In this document: piece after piece, positions 1-8,628 of the stretch | Position numbering within the stretch: position 1 is the stretch's first letter | Layout of the letters: each line of letters begins with the position of its first letter | Assembly: GCA_947259295.1 (NCBI GenBank) | Contig: CAMYMG010000009.1 | Span: forward strand, 1 to 64,000 | Source of the DNA: an uncultured Rhizobiaceae bacterium | GTDB taxonomy: Bacteria > Pseudomonadota > Alphaproteobacteria > Rhizobiales > Rhizobiaceae | Length of the DNA: 64,000 nucleotides | Direction: 5' to 3' | Made by a program: the position numbers and the translations under genes | The notes under the pieces: model-generated | The model's database searches: none | Told to the model about the DNA's origin: nothing | The model's input: only the letters and a program-made list of their open reading frames with translations

Positions 1-35
1 CCCTTTAAACAACTGGTCTAATGACCTGATAAAGT

Positions 36-938
36 TCAAGGGGCCAATACAGTGTCAACGAAGACGGTCATTGCCTCTAATGGCAACTCCGAAAAATCAT
101 CGATAAATATATATAGGCTTGTTACTCCCAGATTTGACAGCAGATCGGCAAGCCTCTCCATTATCCTATTTACGTTAAAAGTCTTCAGTAGTATCCGTGA
201 GTATTGATGGGTTTCTCCTGCAGCATAGTCCTTGCTGTCTTCGCGACCTGACGAATAGGATAGTCCACCGGAACCACTTCCGGTAGTGCTAGCTTCAGCC
301 TTGGCTCCCATGTTGCTTGTTGATGATTTGGACGATTTGGCTTCCGCTGTCTTGCTGACCGCGGTGTCCGTCAGGGCTGTTATGTCGGTCAGATCTGCCT
401 CAAAGGCTCCATCAAGGAGGTTTTTTATTCCGTCAATGACGGCGCGACGCTTATCATTCTGGGAGGCAGAGAAGATACGCGAGAGAAAGCCGTCATCAAT
501 CTGGGAACTGAGTTCTTTTTGCACATCTGAGAATACTGCTCTCGTGAATGCTCGATACAGCAATAATCTAGATACATCAGCTTTCGTCAGCGTATTGCTA
601 ATGGCACTGATCTTCTGAACCATTTCCTCGTCAACCGATGATGATTCGAAAACCGTTTTGATGTCGACATAAGCAGATACGGCGTTCTTTTTCTTTCGTA
701 TTTCGTGCTGGGCTCGCTGAAACACCGTGGATTTCCCAGTTCCTTTCCGGCCAATCAAGAAAGTGGTGCTGGGTCGGAGCATTGTCTCCAATACCGAGTC
801 GTGCTGGAGCGGATCCACATAAAGAGCCTCAATCAGCGGCTTATCTGTCGACGACTCCCGAAGTTCAGCTCGGCGGTATAGTTTCAACGACTGAACCGCG
901 TCTGCAAATCCTTTCAGCTGCCCTTGACTATAATTCAA
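36..938 (-). CDS. P-loop ATPase of the accessory region, early-ending frame
   Basis: The 300-residue frame has a Walker A motif GRKGTGKST at residues 63-71 and a Walker B-like run YIFIDD near residues 276-281, so it is a P-loop NTPase. A Ser/Gly/Thr-rich stretch at about 198-235 is probably a linker. The stop comes directly after the Walker B region, where ATPases of this layout normally continue with sensor motifs. In another frame the sequence is open from the stop region to the window edge, starting with LNFIRS. That fits a one-base deletion near position 38, or a genuinely short protein. The gene faces away from the integrase and probably belongs to the same accessory element. I cannot name its family with confidence; it resembles large STAND/KAP-type accessory ATPases. 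Confidence 0.6.
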   Translation of the reverse strand: MNYSQGQLKGFADAVQSLKLYRRAELRESSTDKPLIEALYVDPLQHDSVLETMLRPSTTFLIGRKGTGKSTVFQRAQHEIRKKKNAVSAYVDIKTVFESSSVDEEMVQKISAISNTLTKADVSRLLLYRAFTRAVFSDVQKELSSQIDDGFLSRIFSASQNDKRRAVIDGIKNLLDGAFEADLTDITALTDTAVSKTAEAKSSKSSTSNMGAKAEASTTGSGSGGLSYSSGREDSKDYAAGETHQYSRILLKTFNVNRIMERLADLLSNLGVTSLYIFIDDFSELPLEAMTVFVDTVLAP

Positions 939-1280
939 CGTTCACCTCCCCGACCTTCGAATCGAAGTTAGGATACACGTCTGATTATAGAATGGGAGGC
1001 GGCAATAGTTTGCACCTCGTGGATGTCGACTGGATGTGTATGAGGCCTGATCGCGCATTGCCAGGGAGTCCAAATGCTGCCTTATTTAGGCAGCGCTCTC
1101 CTGCTTCTCGTCCTTGCCGTAACTCCTTGATCCCTTTGGCCTCGTGCGCCGCCTCATCGGCCCCTACGAGCACCCCTGACACTCCCGGCACACTCTGATC
1201 ACACTGGACACCGGAATGCTCCTTGGCGCCCTCTGAGGGGTGTCCTACGCGTCATGAGGCACAAAAGAAGGAGGTGCTTC
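939..1280. other. Intergenic region between ATPase and integrase
   Basis: I see no convincing gene here; the short frames have no recognisable motif. A perfect 7-bp hairpin (GCTGCCT, loop TATTT, AGGCAGC) lies at 1076-1094 without a T-run. It should also contain the start signals of the divergent ATPase and the integrase. Confidence 0.4.
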
Positions 1281-2266
1281 ATGGCGACGATCCGGCGACT
1301 GCGAGGCAAGTGGCAGGCTCAGGTAAGACGTAAAGGAATCCCCCCAGAGCCAAGAGCTTCGATGCCAAAGCTGACGCGCTGTCGTGGGCTCGCACACTCG
1401 AAGCTGAACTGGACCGCTGCGGCAGTCTCCAGGACACGCGCCTTGCCGAGCGCATGACGGTCCGCGAACTCCTCGAGCGCTATTTGACAGAGATCACGCC
1501 CCACAAGCGCAGCGCGTCGACCGAGAGCTATCGCGTCAAGGCGCTGATGGGGCGCGACATTGCACACCGGACGCTCGCCCTGCTTTCGTCAGCAGACATT
1601 GCAGCCTACCGCGACGAGCGCCTCAAGAGTGTATCGACGGCGAGCGTCATCCGCGAGCTCAACACGATCGCGCACGCCATCGACATCGGTCGCAAAGAGT
1701 GGGGCGTGCATCTGGTGCAGAACCCCGTCCGGATGATCCGTCGACCTGTTCCTCCTCGTGGACGTAACCGTCGCCTCAACGGTGACGATGAACAGCAATT
1801 GCTCGAAGCAGCCGACGCCGGACGTAATACCTATATGCGTCCCCTGATCATGCTCGCGATTGAGACAGCCATGCGTCAGGGCGAGATGCTGTCGCTGACG
1901 TGGGACGATGTTGACCTCGACAAGCGCATCGCGCATCTGGACATGACCAAGAATGGCGAGAGCCGCGACGTGCCGCTCAGCACTCGCGCCCTGGACGCAC
2001 TCGCCCTACTTAAGCAGCAGCAGATGGACGAGCGCGTGGTGCCGTCGACCAAGAGCGGCGTTCAACAAGCCTGGGGGCACCTCAGAACGCGCGCGGGACT
2101 CACCGACCTACGCTTTCATGATCTTCGCCACGAAGCTGTCTCACGGCTCTTGGAGCGCGGTCTGAACGTCATCGAGACGGCGACCATCTCCGGACACAAG
2201 GAGCTTCGTATGCTCCAGCGCTACAGCCACCTGCGAGCCGTCGATCTGGTGGAGCGTCTTGGATAG
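1281..2266 (+). pseudogene. Tyrosine recombinase (phage-type integrase), frameshifted
   Basis: Site-specific recombinase that would move an integrative element. The N-terminal part starts at the ATG at 1281 (MATIRRLRGKWQAQVRRK, a typical integrase arm-binding start). The frame is lost at a run of six C at 1340-1345 and resumes in the +2 frame at 1346 with RAKSFDAKADALSWA. The catalytic part is complete. Numbering from the internal ATG at 1454, the residues are R141 (AMRQGE), K166, H222xxR225 (FHDLRH), H248 and Y257. A seventh C in the run would restore one open protein of about 328 residues. As it stands, only a 270-residue protein lacking the arm-binding domain could be made from 1454. This could be real inactivation or a homopolymer sequencing error. 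Confidence 0.85.
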
Positions 2267-2842
2267 GGTCAATCAGTCTCAACTGACTTGACCGCGCGCA
2301 CGATAGCAGGACGATTAAAGGTGCTTCGACCTGACATCGAAGTCCTAGAAATTAGCGCACTCATTGATCCGGATGGCTTCTGTTGCCACAGACAACAGGG
2401 GTCGGATCCGCCCATCCTCGTGGGCTTACGTCAACCTGACGACAACCAAGCTGCAAGCCTCCGCACCGTCTAGTGTTCAGTGATCCAGTGGAGGAGATGA
2501 TTGAATGGCGCGATGTTTACACGGGGTTGTCATTTCCAGGCCTGAAAAACGTCCTTTCTCCGATCAAAACACCACCCGTCTCTAAGAAATCGCCGGATTT
2601 CCTGACGTTTGAGCCCAGCCTTGGTTGACGGGAAGTCCTTATGCGGCGCGCTCTTGCCTGAGTATGAGCGATCGTCGATATGAAACGCCGGATAGTTTCT
2701 GGGCCAGAAGGACGATTGATGACGCGCCGTTGTCTACGTGAAGCCTGGTGAACTACTGAGGCAAACCACCGAGCCCCTGCCGTCGAGTCTCTACCGTTGC
2801 GACAGCGCATCGGCGGACTGATCGTAGAGGACTCTATTGCGT
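2267..2842. other. Gene-poor stretch after the integrase
   Basis: No supported gene. Short open frames on both strands (such as a TTG-started 61-codon frame at 2288) have no motif and unconvincing composition. An element end or attachment site could lie here, but I could not identify one. Confidence 0.4.
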
Positions 2843-3100
2843 CTACACACGGCGGTTGTCGTGTAGCCACTTCTCCAGGTTGGCCGCGAGCGCAAGTTTA
2901 ATGCTGGGCGGACGTATTGCGCGCCAGAGCGACGTATCGTGTGGACCCACTCCGAGCTCTCGCGTGACATCCCTGTCCTTCAAACCCCGCTTGTTCATGA
3001 CCTCAAGAATACGCTTCCTTGCCCAGTCCTCGACCTGGCGGTCAGCATTCACGACGGACGTTGCTGGTTTAATCGTCGACGCGCCGGTCGTCGGCGTCAT
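2843..3100 (-). CDS. Small HTH-like hypothetical protein
   Basis: An 85-residue frame from the ATG at 3100; a TTG 17 codons upstream is less likely. The core (WARKRILEVMNKRGLKDRDVTRELGV) reads as two helices with a turn, as in small Xre/DUF6471-like proteins, and is followed by RPPSIKLALAANLEKWL. Charge and helix pattern look like a real protein rather than a shadow. It may be a DNA-binding accessory protein of the integrated element. The function is not known and the family link is by eye only. Confidence 0.5.
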   Translation of the reverse strand: MTPTTGASTIKPATSVVNADRQVEDWARKRILEVMNKRGLKDRDVTRELGVGPHDTSLWRAIRPPSIKLALAANLEKWLHDNRRV

Positions 3101-3239
3101 TGCCGCCCACTTCTCGAATTTATGCCTGGCTGGTTGCGAACGTCGGATCAAGATGTCCGATTTTTATCGAGCCCTTTCGTCTACTTGGCCTATGGGCTCA
3201 TCTCTCGCGAAACCCATGACGGCCCGCCCGTCGCACAGA

Positions 3240-3306
3240 GACTCACCAGCGCGTGGCAAGACGCACCCGCTATCCAACAGCATCGGGCCAGCAGAAGCGC
3301 ACCAGG
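3240..3306. repeat. Decayed direct repeat, copy 1
   Basis: This stretch matches 5290-5357 at about 56 of 68 aligned positions with one gap (shared blocks include gactcaccag and cacccgct). Both copies lie in gene-free sequence on the same strand and flank the block holding the zinc-ribbon, SRAP and SDR genes. They may be remnants of one duplicated or mobile sequence. Confidence 0.65.
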
Positions 3307-3402
3307 AGTCACCGCTGTTCGAATGGCGTGCTGCCAAGAAGCTCCGGGTTGATAGCTGAAGCCCATTGACCTCGAGAGGCATTTTTTCCTAGTGTGTTCT
3401 CC

Positions 3403-3729
3403 ATGCCCGACAATGGTGGACGACGCAAACGTGCTCAAGCCTGGACGCTGTCTAACGCGCATGACGTTGGGCAACTCGTTCGCATCACCTGTGGATATTG
3501 CAACATCAAGCGTCACTACCGGCCGGCTGACCTTCAGCAGCTGCTGGGCGACATCAGTTGCGACCGGGTGGCGCACGGCATGCGATGCGAAAGGTGCACC
3601 CGCGCGAGATTCCTGGTTGCCGTGACATGGAGTCCAACGGCCCAGGAACTCATCGGCCTACGCATTCGCCGGCTGGTCGAGATCAAGAGCGTCAGAAAGG
3701 TTGTCTGGCGCGACGAAACCAATAGTTAA
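3403..3729 (+). CDS. Zinc-ribbon-like hypothetical protein
   Basis: A 108-residue protein from the ATG at 3403; an in-frame GTG lies three codons upstream. It has two Cys-x2-Cys pairs, CGYC and CERC, about 32 residues apart, separated by RHYRPADLQQLLGD. This is the layout of a small zinc ribbon. The pattern resembles conserved hypothetical proteins of Hyphomicrobiales. The 3' end overlaps the convergent SRAP gene by four bases. Binding of nucleic acid or a protein partner is possible but only inferred. Confidence 0.65.
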   Translation: MPDNGGRRKRAQAWTLSNAHDVGQLVRITCGYCNIKRHYRPADLQQLLGDISCDRVAHGMRCERCTRARFLVAVTWSPTAQELIGLRIRRLVEIKSVRKVVWRDETNS

Positions 3730-4370
3730 GGCGCCGGCGGCGTCACAATCTCCAGCATATCGTCCGGCAAAGGCCGCTGAAGCGCCAAGGCCTCTTCGGC
3801 CGGCGCTGTCAGCCAGGTCTCAATCTCATCTGGTCTGGTAAGGATCACCGGCATCGCCTTTTTGTGGACCGGCGCAACCACGGCATTAGGCTCCGTCGTC
3901 AGGAAGCCATAGAGCTCCAAGACGCCCGGGCCATCCTTCAGCTTCCTGACGCCGCTCCACATCGTCCAGATACCTGCAAAGAATGCAAGCGGGCGGCTAT
4001 CATCGACGGCGAACCATACGTTCGGCGTCTTGCCGCTCTCGTCCTTGATCGGACTGGGCTCTGCGAAGCTGTTGAAAGGCACGACGCATCGGAACTCTGG
4101 CTTCAGCCATCGCCGCCAATGAGGGGGCTTGACGTTGCGGATGTTGGTCACGCCTCTGTCTGCACCTTTCACATATGCAGGAGGCGAAGGCATTCCCCAC
4201 TGTAACAGAGCAAGCTCGCGTTCTCCGTCTGGCGCGTTTCGGACAACAGGCGCGGCATAGTTCGGATAGAGATTTAGGCTCGGCTGAAGATTGCCGGCTT
4301 TGTCGCGCAACGCACGCGACCATTGAATAATGGCCTTCTGAGTAGTCGTGATGTTATAAAGGTTGCACAT
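3726..4370 (-). CDS. SOS response-associated peptidase (SRAP), YedK/HMCES-like
   Basis: A 214-residue SRAP-family protein, which forms a DNA-protein crosslink with abasic sites in single-stranded DNA. It starts MCNLYN, so Cys2 is exposed as the N-terminal nucleophile once Met is removed. The conserved Asn (TNIRNVKPPHW), Glu (FNSFAEP) and His (APVHKKAMPVIL) regions are all present, and the length fits the family. It is transcribed away from the SDR gene at 4449 across a 78-bp divergent promoter region. Such genes are common on mobile elements, which fits this context. Confidence 0.92.
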   Translation of the reverse strand: MCNLYNITTTQKAIIQWSRALRDKAGNLQPSLNLYPNYAAPVVRNAPDGERELALLQWGMPSPPAYVKGADRGVTNIRNVKPPHWRRWLKPEFRCVVPFNSFAEPSPIKDESGKTPNVWFAVDDSRPLAFFAGIWTMWSGVRKLKDGPGVLELYGFLTTEPNAVVAPVHKKAMPVILTRPDEIETWLTAPAEEALALQRPLPDDMLEIVTPPAP

Positions 4371-4448
4371 CCGAACAGTCTGGCACTGACGTCGGCTAGA
4401 ATCCAGTTGCTGCTAGGATCGGCTTCCAGACATGAGCCTCGGCTTTCG

Positions 4449-5162
4449 ATGACCGCTCCCCTCTCTTCACTTCGACCAGGATACACGGCGATCGTAATTG
4501 GCGCCTCGGGTGGGATCGGCTCGGCAATTGCTGCCACAATCGAATCAGACCCTGCATGTTCTCGGCTTATCCGTCTTTCGCGTAGAGGCGATACAGCCAT
4601 CGATATCTGCGACGAGGCTTCCGTGATCACAGCGGCGACTCGCGCCTCCGAAGAAGCCGGGGAGGCCGACCTGGTATTCAATGCGACCGGTGCCTTGGTC
4701 ATTGATGGCGCTTCGCCAGAGAAGACGATCCGAACGCTCGATCCTGAGGTGATGGCCAGGCAGTTTCGCGTCAATGCAATCGGACCGGCTCTGGTGATCA
4801 AGCATTTTGCGCCGCTCCTGCCGAAGAACCGGCGTAGCCTGTTCGGGACGCTTTCAGCGCGTGTCGGCTCGATTGGTGACAATGGACTGGGCGGATGGAT
4901 ATCCTATCGCGCGGCCAAGGCGGCCCAGAACCAGATCGTCAAAACGGCTGCTATCGAAATTGCCCGAAGTCGTCCGCAGGCCGTGCTTGCCGCTCTACAT
5001 CCAGGCACAGTTGCAACCCGCCTGTCCGTTGATTTCGCCGGAAAGCGAGAACGGCTGACACCAGGACAGTCGGCGACAATGCTGCTTGAAGTTCTGGATT
5101 CGCTGGCTTCGAAGCAGTCCGGAGGCTTCTTCGCATACGACGGTAGTGAGATTGAGTGGTGA
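4449..5162 (+). CDS. Short-chain dehydrogenase/reductase, C-factor-like
   Basis: A 237-residue SDR. The NAD(P)-binding motif is GASGGIG near the N-terminus (residues 17-23) and the catalytic YxxxK is YRAAK in ISYRAAKAAQNQ. The C-terminal GFFAYDGSEIEW is typical of C-factor (CsgA-like) SDRs. The start at 4449 is chosen because the N-terminal extension of the longer frame has no SDR similarity and would run into the promoter of the divergent SRAP gene. The substrate cannot be predicted from sequence. Confidence 0.85.
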   Translation: MTAPLSSLRPGYTAIVIGASGGIGSAIAATIESDPACSRLIRLSRRGDTAIDICDEASVITAATRASEEAGEADLVFNATGALVIDGASPEKTIRTLDPEVMARQFRVNAIGPALVIKHFAPLLPKNRRSLFGTLSARVGSIGDNGLGGWISYRAAKAAQNQIVKTAAIEIARSRPQAVLAALHPGTVATRLSVDFAGKRERLTPGQSATMLLEVLDSLASKQSGGFFAYDGSEIEW

Positions 5163-5738
5163 CGCGTTGGTCTGCGAGGTTTCTGAAGGCGCGTCAGTGC
5201 GGACTCGCTCCGACTAGGCCGGGGTCAAGTCTCCGTCACAGGCTACGGGCGATTGAGCCCTCACCGGATCGAACTGGGGACATCCCAGCGACTCACCAGT
5301 GCGCGGCAAGATGCACCCGCTGTTCGAACAGCATCCGGCACGCCGACACGCACCAGGCCCCACCCCTGACTGTTTGCTGCGCTATCTATGCGAAGAACCG
5401 ACCACTCACGCTATCCGACAGCACTGACGTTCAGTCGCTCGATGGCACGGACAAGTTGGTCAGTCCGCTCAATTGTAAAGACCTGCTCCGGCCCGGATGT
5501 TGCGATGTCGGTGAACGGGCTCGCGTAGAGCAGCTTCGGGTCCTGCGGTTCTCTTCAACAGATGCTTAATCGCGAGCCCGCGCCACCAAGTCTGGACATC
5601 CAAGTCAAAAATGTCGCAGGCATGCAACACATTCCACCAAAGGTGACGGAATCCATGTCTCGAGCCCCATTAAGGGTTGCCAACGCCTCTCCCCTTGAGG
5701 AAGCCTCGCGTTGAAGAATTTTCAGGAAGGGGAAGGTC
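5163..5738. other. Intergenic region with decayed repeat
   Basis: No supported gene over about 575 bp. It contains copy 2 of the decayed repeat at 5290-5357. The last 40 bases hold the leader of the next gene, with the purine-rich ribosome site ggaaggggaagg just before the ATG at 5739. Confidence 0.45.
5290..5357. repeat. Decayed direct repeat, copy 2
   Basis: Partner of 3240-3306, same orientation, about 82 percent identical by hand alignment. It contains the blocks gactcaccag, gcggcaag, gcacccgct and gcaccagg. Confidence 0.65.
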
Positions 5739-6689
5739 ATGAAGCGCACCGCTTTGATGATTTCGAGTGTAACGTCATTGTTGCTGGCCGGCACAGCGTT
5801 CGCGGCTGACGCAATTGTCTACGAGGAGCCGATCTTGACACCGGCGGAACGTCAGATGGTTGTCGAAGTAAACGTCTGGGGTGGCTACCTATGGCGGACC
5901 GGCGACGCTATTGATGACGATGGCGATGAGGATGACGGTTTTCCGCTGATGGGTGGCGGCGGTCTAGCAGCTGTTCCTATCGGCGACTCTTGGCTTTGGC
6001 AGACCGAGATTAGCGGGGAGGGTTCATTCTACGACGATGATCTGGACGTCAATGACACCTATGCCGGCAGCATTACGGCCGGCATGCAGGCGGCATGGAC
6101 GTCTGACCAGTATCTTTTCGGTGCGTTCGCAGGTGGTGGCAAGACCTTTAATGTTGACCAAAGCGACGACGACGATCAGAACGCGACGCACTATTTCGCC
6201 GGTCTCGCGGCCCGCACGAACTTCAACAATCTTTCATTTGCGGCACAGGGTGGCTATCTCGGCTCGAACAGTGACGACGGCGAACACATTGATGATGCCT
6301 TTTTCATCCGCGGCATTGGTCAAGCGTTCTTCAATGGCGGGCGCACGATGCTCCAGGGCGACATCGCTTATGCGAACGGGACCCAGGATTATGATTCAGA
6401 TCCGGAGTTTCAAGACGACACGGATCTGATCGCGTGGGGTCTGGAGCTTGAGCACACGCCAGACCTCGCTGTCGGTGGTGGCGCACTGTCTGTGTTTGCT
6501 GCTTACGAAGGCATTCATGTCATCGAACACAGTGTTGATAGTGGAGACGAAAAGCTGACCGACCATACGGTGCGTGTCGGATTGAAGTTCCGCTTCGGCG
6601 CAATGACCCCACAGGACCGCGAGCGCAACACGGCTCCCGATCTGCCCAACTTCGGACGCTGGCTCGGCGCTGTTCCTGCGGTCGACTAA
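5739..6689 (+). CDS. Exported beta-barrel-like outer membrane protein
   Basis: A 316-residue protein with a Sec signal peptide (MKRTALMISSVTSLLLAGTAFA, cleavage near residue 22). The mature part is acidic (many D/E runs) with alternating aromatic/polar strands such as WGGYLWRTGD and TVRVGLKFRFG. This suggests an outer membrane beta-barrel or porin-like protein. The purine-rich SD precedes the ATG closely. It stands alone and ends at a good intrinsic terminator at 6737-6763. I do not recognise a specific family; the acidic loops could bind cations, which is only inference. Confidence 0.7.
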   Translation: MKRTALMISSVTSLLLAGTAFAADAIVYEEPILTPAERQMVVEVNVWGGYLWRTGDAIDDDGDEDDGFPLMGGGGLAAVPIGDSWLWQTEISGEGSFYDDDLDVNDTYAGSITAGMQAAWTSDQYLFGAFAGGGKTFNVDQSDDDDQNATHYFAGLAARTNFNNLSFAAQGGYLGSNSDDGEHIDDAFFIRGIGQAFFNGGRTMLQGDIAYANGTQDYDSDPEFQDDTDLIAWGLELEHTPDLAVGGGALSVFAAYEGIHVIEHSVDSGDEKLTDHTVRVGLKFRFGAMTPQDRERNTAPDLPNFGRWLGAVPAVD

Positions 6690-6736
6690 CCAGAAACTCG
6701 CAAGAGCTAGCGCGATTGCAGTTCGCTATCTCGACA

Positions 6737-6763
6737 AACCCCGCCAATCTTGGCGCGGTTTTT
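6737..6763 (+). terminator. Rho-independent terminator
   Basis: An 11-bp stem with one mismatch (aaccccgccaa / ttggcgcggtt, loop tc) followed by TTTTT. It lies 48 bp after the stop of the beta-barrel gene. Confidence 0.85.
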
Positions 6764-6882
6764 CGTATTCCAGACCGATAGCTCTCTACCCGGCTGACCA
6801 GGATCCGGTCGCCCTAGCTGGTCGACACCGACTACTGCCGCGATCGCAGCAATAGAACCTGATCGACAGGCACATCCCCGCC

Positions 6883-6959
6883 ACTCGCACCAATCAGGAT
6901 TCGAACCTCTGACCTCTGCCTGAGGAGGACAGCGCAGCCTCCATATTGGCCGTTGATGC
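6883..6959 (-). pseudogene. Degenerate tRNA-like sequence (tRNA-Arg related)
   Basis: The minus strand aligns end to end over 77 nt with the intact tRNA-Arg at 7041-7117. The shared 26-nt block covers the anticodon 3' arm to the T arm (aggcagaggtcagaggttcg...). A 7-bp acceptor stem (GCATCAA with TTGGTGC, one G-U) and an anticodon stem (CTGTC/GGCAG) are still possible. Positions 34-36 read CCT. The D stem has two mismatches, the T stem has two mismatches, and the 3' end reads GAGT instead of NCCA. I therefore call it a decayed tRNA rather than a working one. Confidence 0.6.
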
Positions 6960-7040
6960 GCCATGTCTCTTCGGCTATGACAGCCAAATCGTGAGGGCCG
7001 CATGGCCCCGCGTCCGGAACCCCTTTTCGGTTCCCGGCCA

Positions 7041-7117
<77 letters not shown>

Positions 7118-7778
7118 TTAATGTCGGACGACTTACGAGTTTGGACTACGACAAAGATGTTTGGACCGCTTCGTAAGCCAAAGTAACAAGATGCCGATCA
7201 TATCAGAATGTCGGTGTCCGGAAGTGACGCCTGTTTCCGACATCACTCGAAGGCGGCTGTCGGACTGCGCGTCTATCTTGATTGAGGTTTAGAAGCATTT
7301 GCAGCCCAGTATTACTGCTAACCGCCTCTACGATTTGCGGAGAGGAAATAGCGTGTTTTGTAGGTGATCCTCAATTCTCACTGGATTGAGGGGGAAGGCG
7401 CTCTGGAGCAAGCCACGAGGAGGGCTGAACCGAAGATCCTGGATACTAAGAAGGCCTACGATCGAAATCCGGGGAAAGCATCCGCTAAGACTGACTCAAA
7501 ATCAATCCAGATTGCTTCTGGAGAGTATCTCTTTTTGACAAACCTGGCTGCATTTTTCGACATTTTTTCCAATCTAACTTTGTTTTCGAGAAACTCGCAA
7601 ATTTTGGTAGCCATCCCCTCCAAGGCAGGACAGCGGCTTTGGCCGAGCTATCGCGTGTACCGACAGATGAGGCGGATGATTTGGAAGAGTTCAAGAAACG
7701 TAAAGCGTGGAGCGTAACAGATGGACGAAACATTTGACCGGGCGCTGGCTGCAAAGCTCCCTGCTGCAAAGACGGCAG
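7118..7778. other. Island left end without intact gene
   Basis: About 660 bp of visibly AT-richer sequence after the tRNA. A plus-strand frame lacking a start codon runs to the TGA at 7735-7737 and encodes a protein-like tail (ALAELSRVPTDEADDLEEF, then KKRKAW). This may be the 3' remnant of a gene whose front is lost. The inverted pair ATGTCGG/CCGACAT occurs near 7207-7250. No complete gene can be supported. Confidence 0.4.
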
Positions 7779-7800
7779 GGCTTCACCAAGCGGTGAAGCC
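7779..7800 (-). terminator. Perfect hairpin overlapping the SDR stop codon
   Basis: GGCTTCACC and GGTGAAGCC form a perfect 9-bp stem around a 4-nt loop. The stem includes the last codons and the stop of the SDR gene ending at 7783. Only a short TTT follows on the minus strand, so termination is plausible but weakly supported. Confidence 0.45.
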
Positions 7801-8601
7801 GCCGTCTACAACGACATTGGAGCCGGTCATGTAGGAAGAGGCGTCAGAAGCAAGGAATCGGATTACGCCGTTGTACTCGTCGATCTCTGCCTGTCGGCCC
7901 ATCGGCACGCGATCCAGAAACGCATCGATGAACTCCTTATCGAAACTCGCCGTCTTGACGCCCCCGAAGGAAATCAAATTCACGCGAACCTTCCTCGGCG
8001 CCCAGTAGGTGCCCAGATAGCGTGTGAGATTGACGAGGCCGGATTTGGAAGCGGCATAAGAGATAGCCTTGATGAAGGGCACACCGTCCCGCTTTTCGCG
8101 ATAGGCATAGAGGGCCTGGTTCGGCGACACCATGCCGTAGATCGAGCCGACGTTGATAATTGATCCGCGACGTTCTTCTGCCATGCGGCTGCCTACAACC
8201 TGGCTGGTCAGCATCACACCGGTAAGGTTGGTGTCGATGATGTCGTCCCAATACTTCTGCGGATAGACCTCGAAGGGAGCATTCTGTTCGGCAGACCCGT
8301 CTGGTTTGGAGTCGATGCCGGCGTTGTTGACCAGCACATGCGGCACGCCCCAGTCGGCAACGAGTTCTTCCGTGGCCGCTTCGAGCGCAGCTTTATCGGT
8401 GACGCTCGCCTCGTAGAGGCGGATGCGGCCTTCAAGGCCAGGGAATTTTTGGGCAAGCTGCTCTGGCCCGAAGGGCCGGCGGCTGAAGATCGCCACCTTG
8501 GCACCCGCCTCTGCCAGCGACTTCGAGAACTGCGTCCCCAACTGCCCGAGCCCGCCGGTGACGACCGCGATGCGGTTCTCCACGCTGAAAATATCGCTCA
8601 T
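7783..8601 (-). CDS. SDR-family oxidoreductase (gluconate 5-dehydrogenase-like)
   Basis: A 272-residue short-chain dehydrogenase. It has TGGLGQLG for NAD(P) binding at residues 15-22, NNAG after strand 4, the catalytic serine region NVGSIYG, and the YxxxK motif YAASK. The C-terminus GSNVVVDGGFTAW is standard for the family. It is the last gene of a minus-strand operon with an aldolase and an amino-acid-type ABC importer, so it probably oxidises or reduces an imported hydroxy or keto acid. Similarity to gluconate/deoxygluconate dehydrogenases is general and the substrate is unknown. Confidence 0.88.
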   Translation of the reverse strand: MSDIFSVENRIAVVTGGLGQLGTQFSKSLAEAGAKVAIFSRRPFGPEQLAQKFPGLEGRIRLYEASVTDKAALEAATEELVADWGVPHVLVNNAGIDSKPDGSAEQNAPFEVYPQKYWDDIIDTNLTGVMLTSQVVGSRMAEERRGSIINVGSIYGMVSPNQALYAYREKRDGVPFIKAISYAASKSGLVNLTRYLGTYWAPRKVRVNLISFGGVKTASFDKEFIDAFLDRVPMGRQAEIDEYNGVIRFLASDASSYMTGSNVVVDGGFTAW

Positions 8602-8628
8602 GAATTGTCTCCTGTCCGTCGTGGAATC

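Noticed and set aside
985-1191. 68-codon minus-strand frame upstream of the integrase
   Set aside because: No motif or SD and unconvincing composition; it lies in the integrase leader.
2517-2870. 117-codon minus-strand frame
   Set aside because: Arg/Ser-rich shadow-like composition, no motif, and it overlaps the more credible small HTH-like gene.
7364-7717. 117-codon plus-strand frame at the island left end
   Set aside because: No family resemblance; another frame of the same region looks more protein-like, so this one is probably chance.
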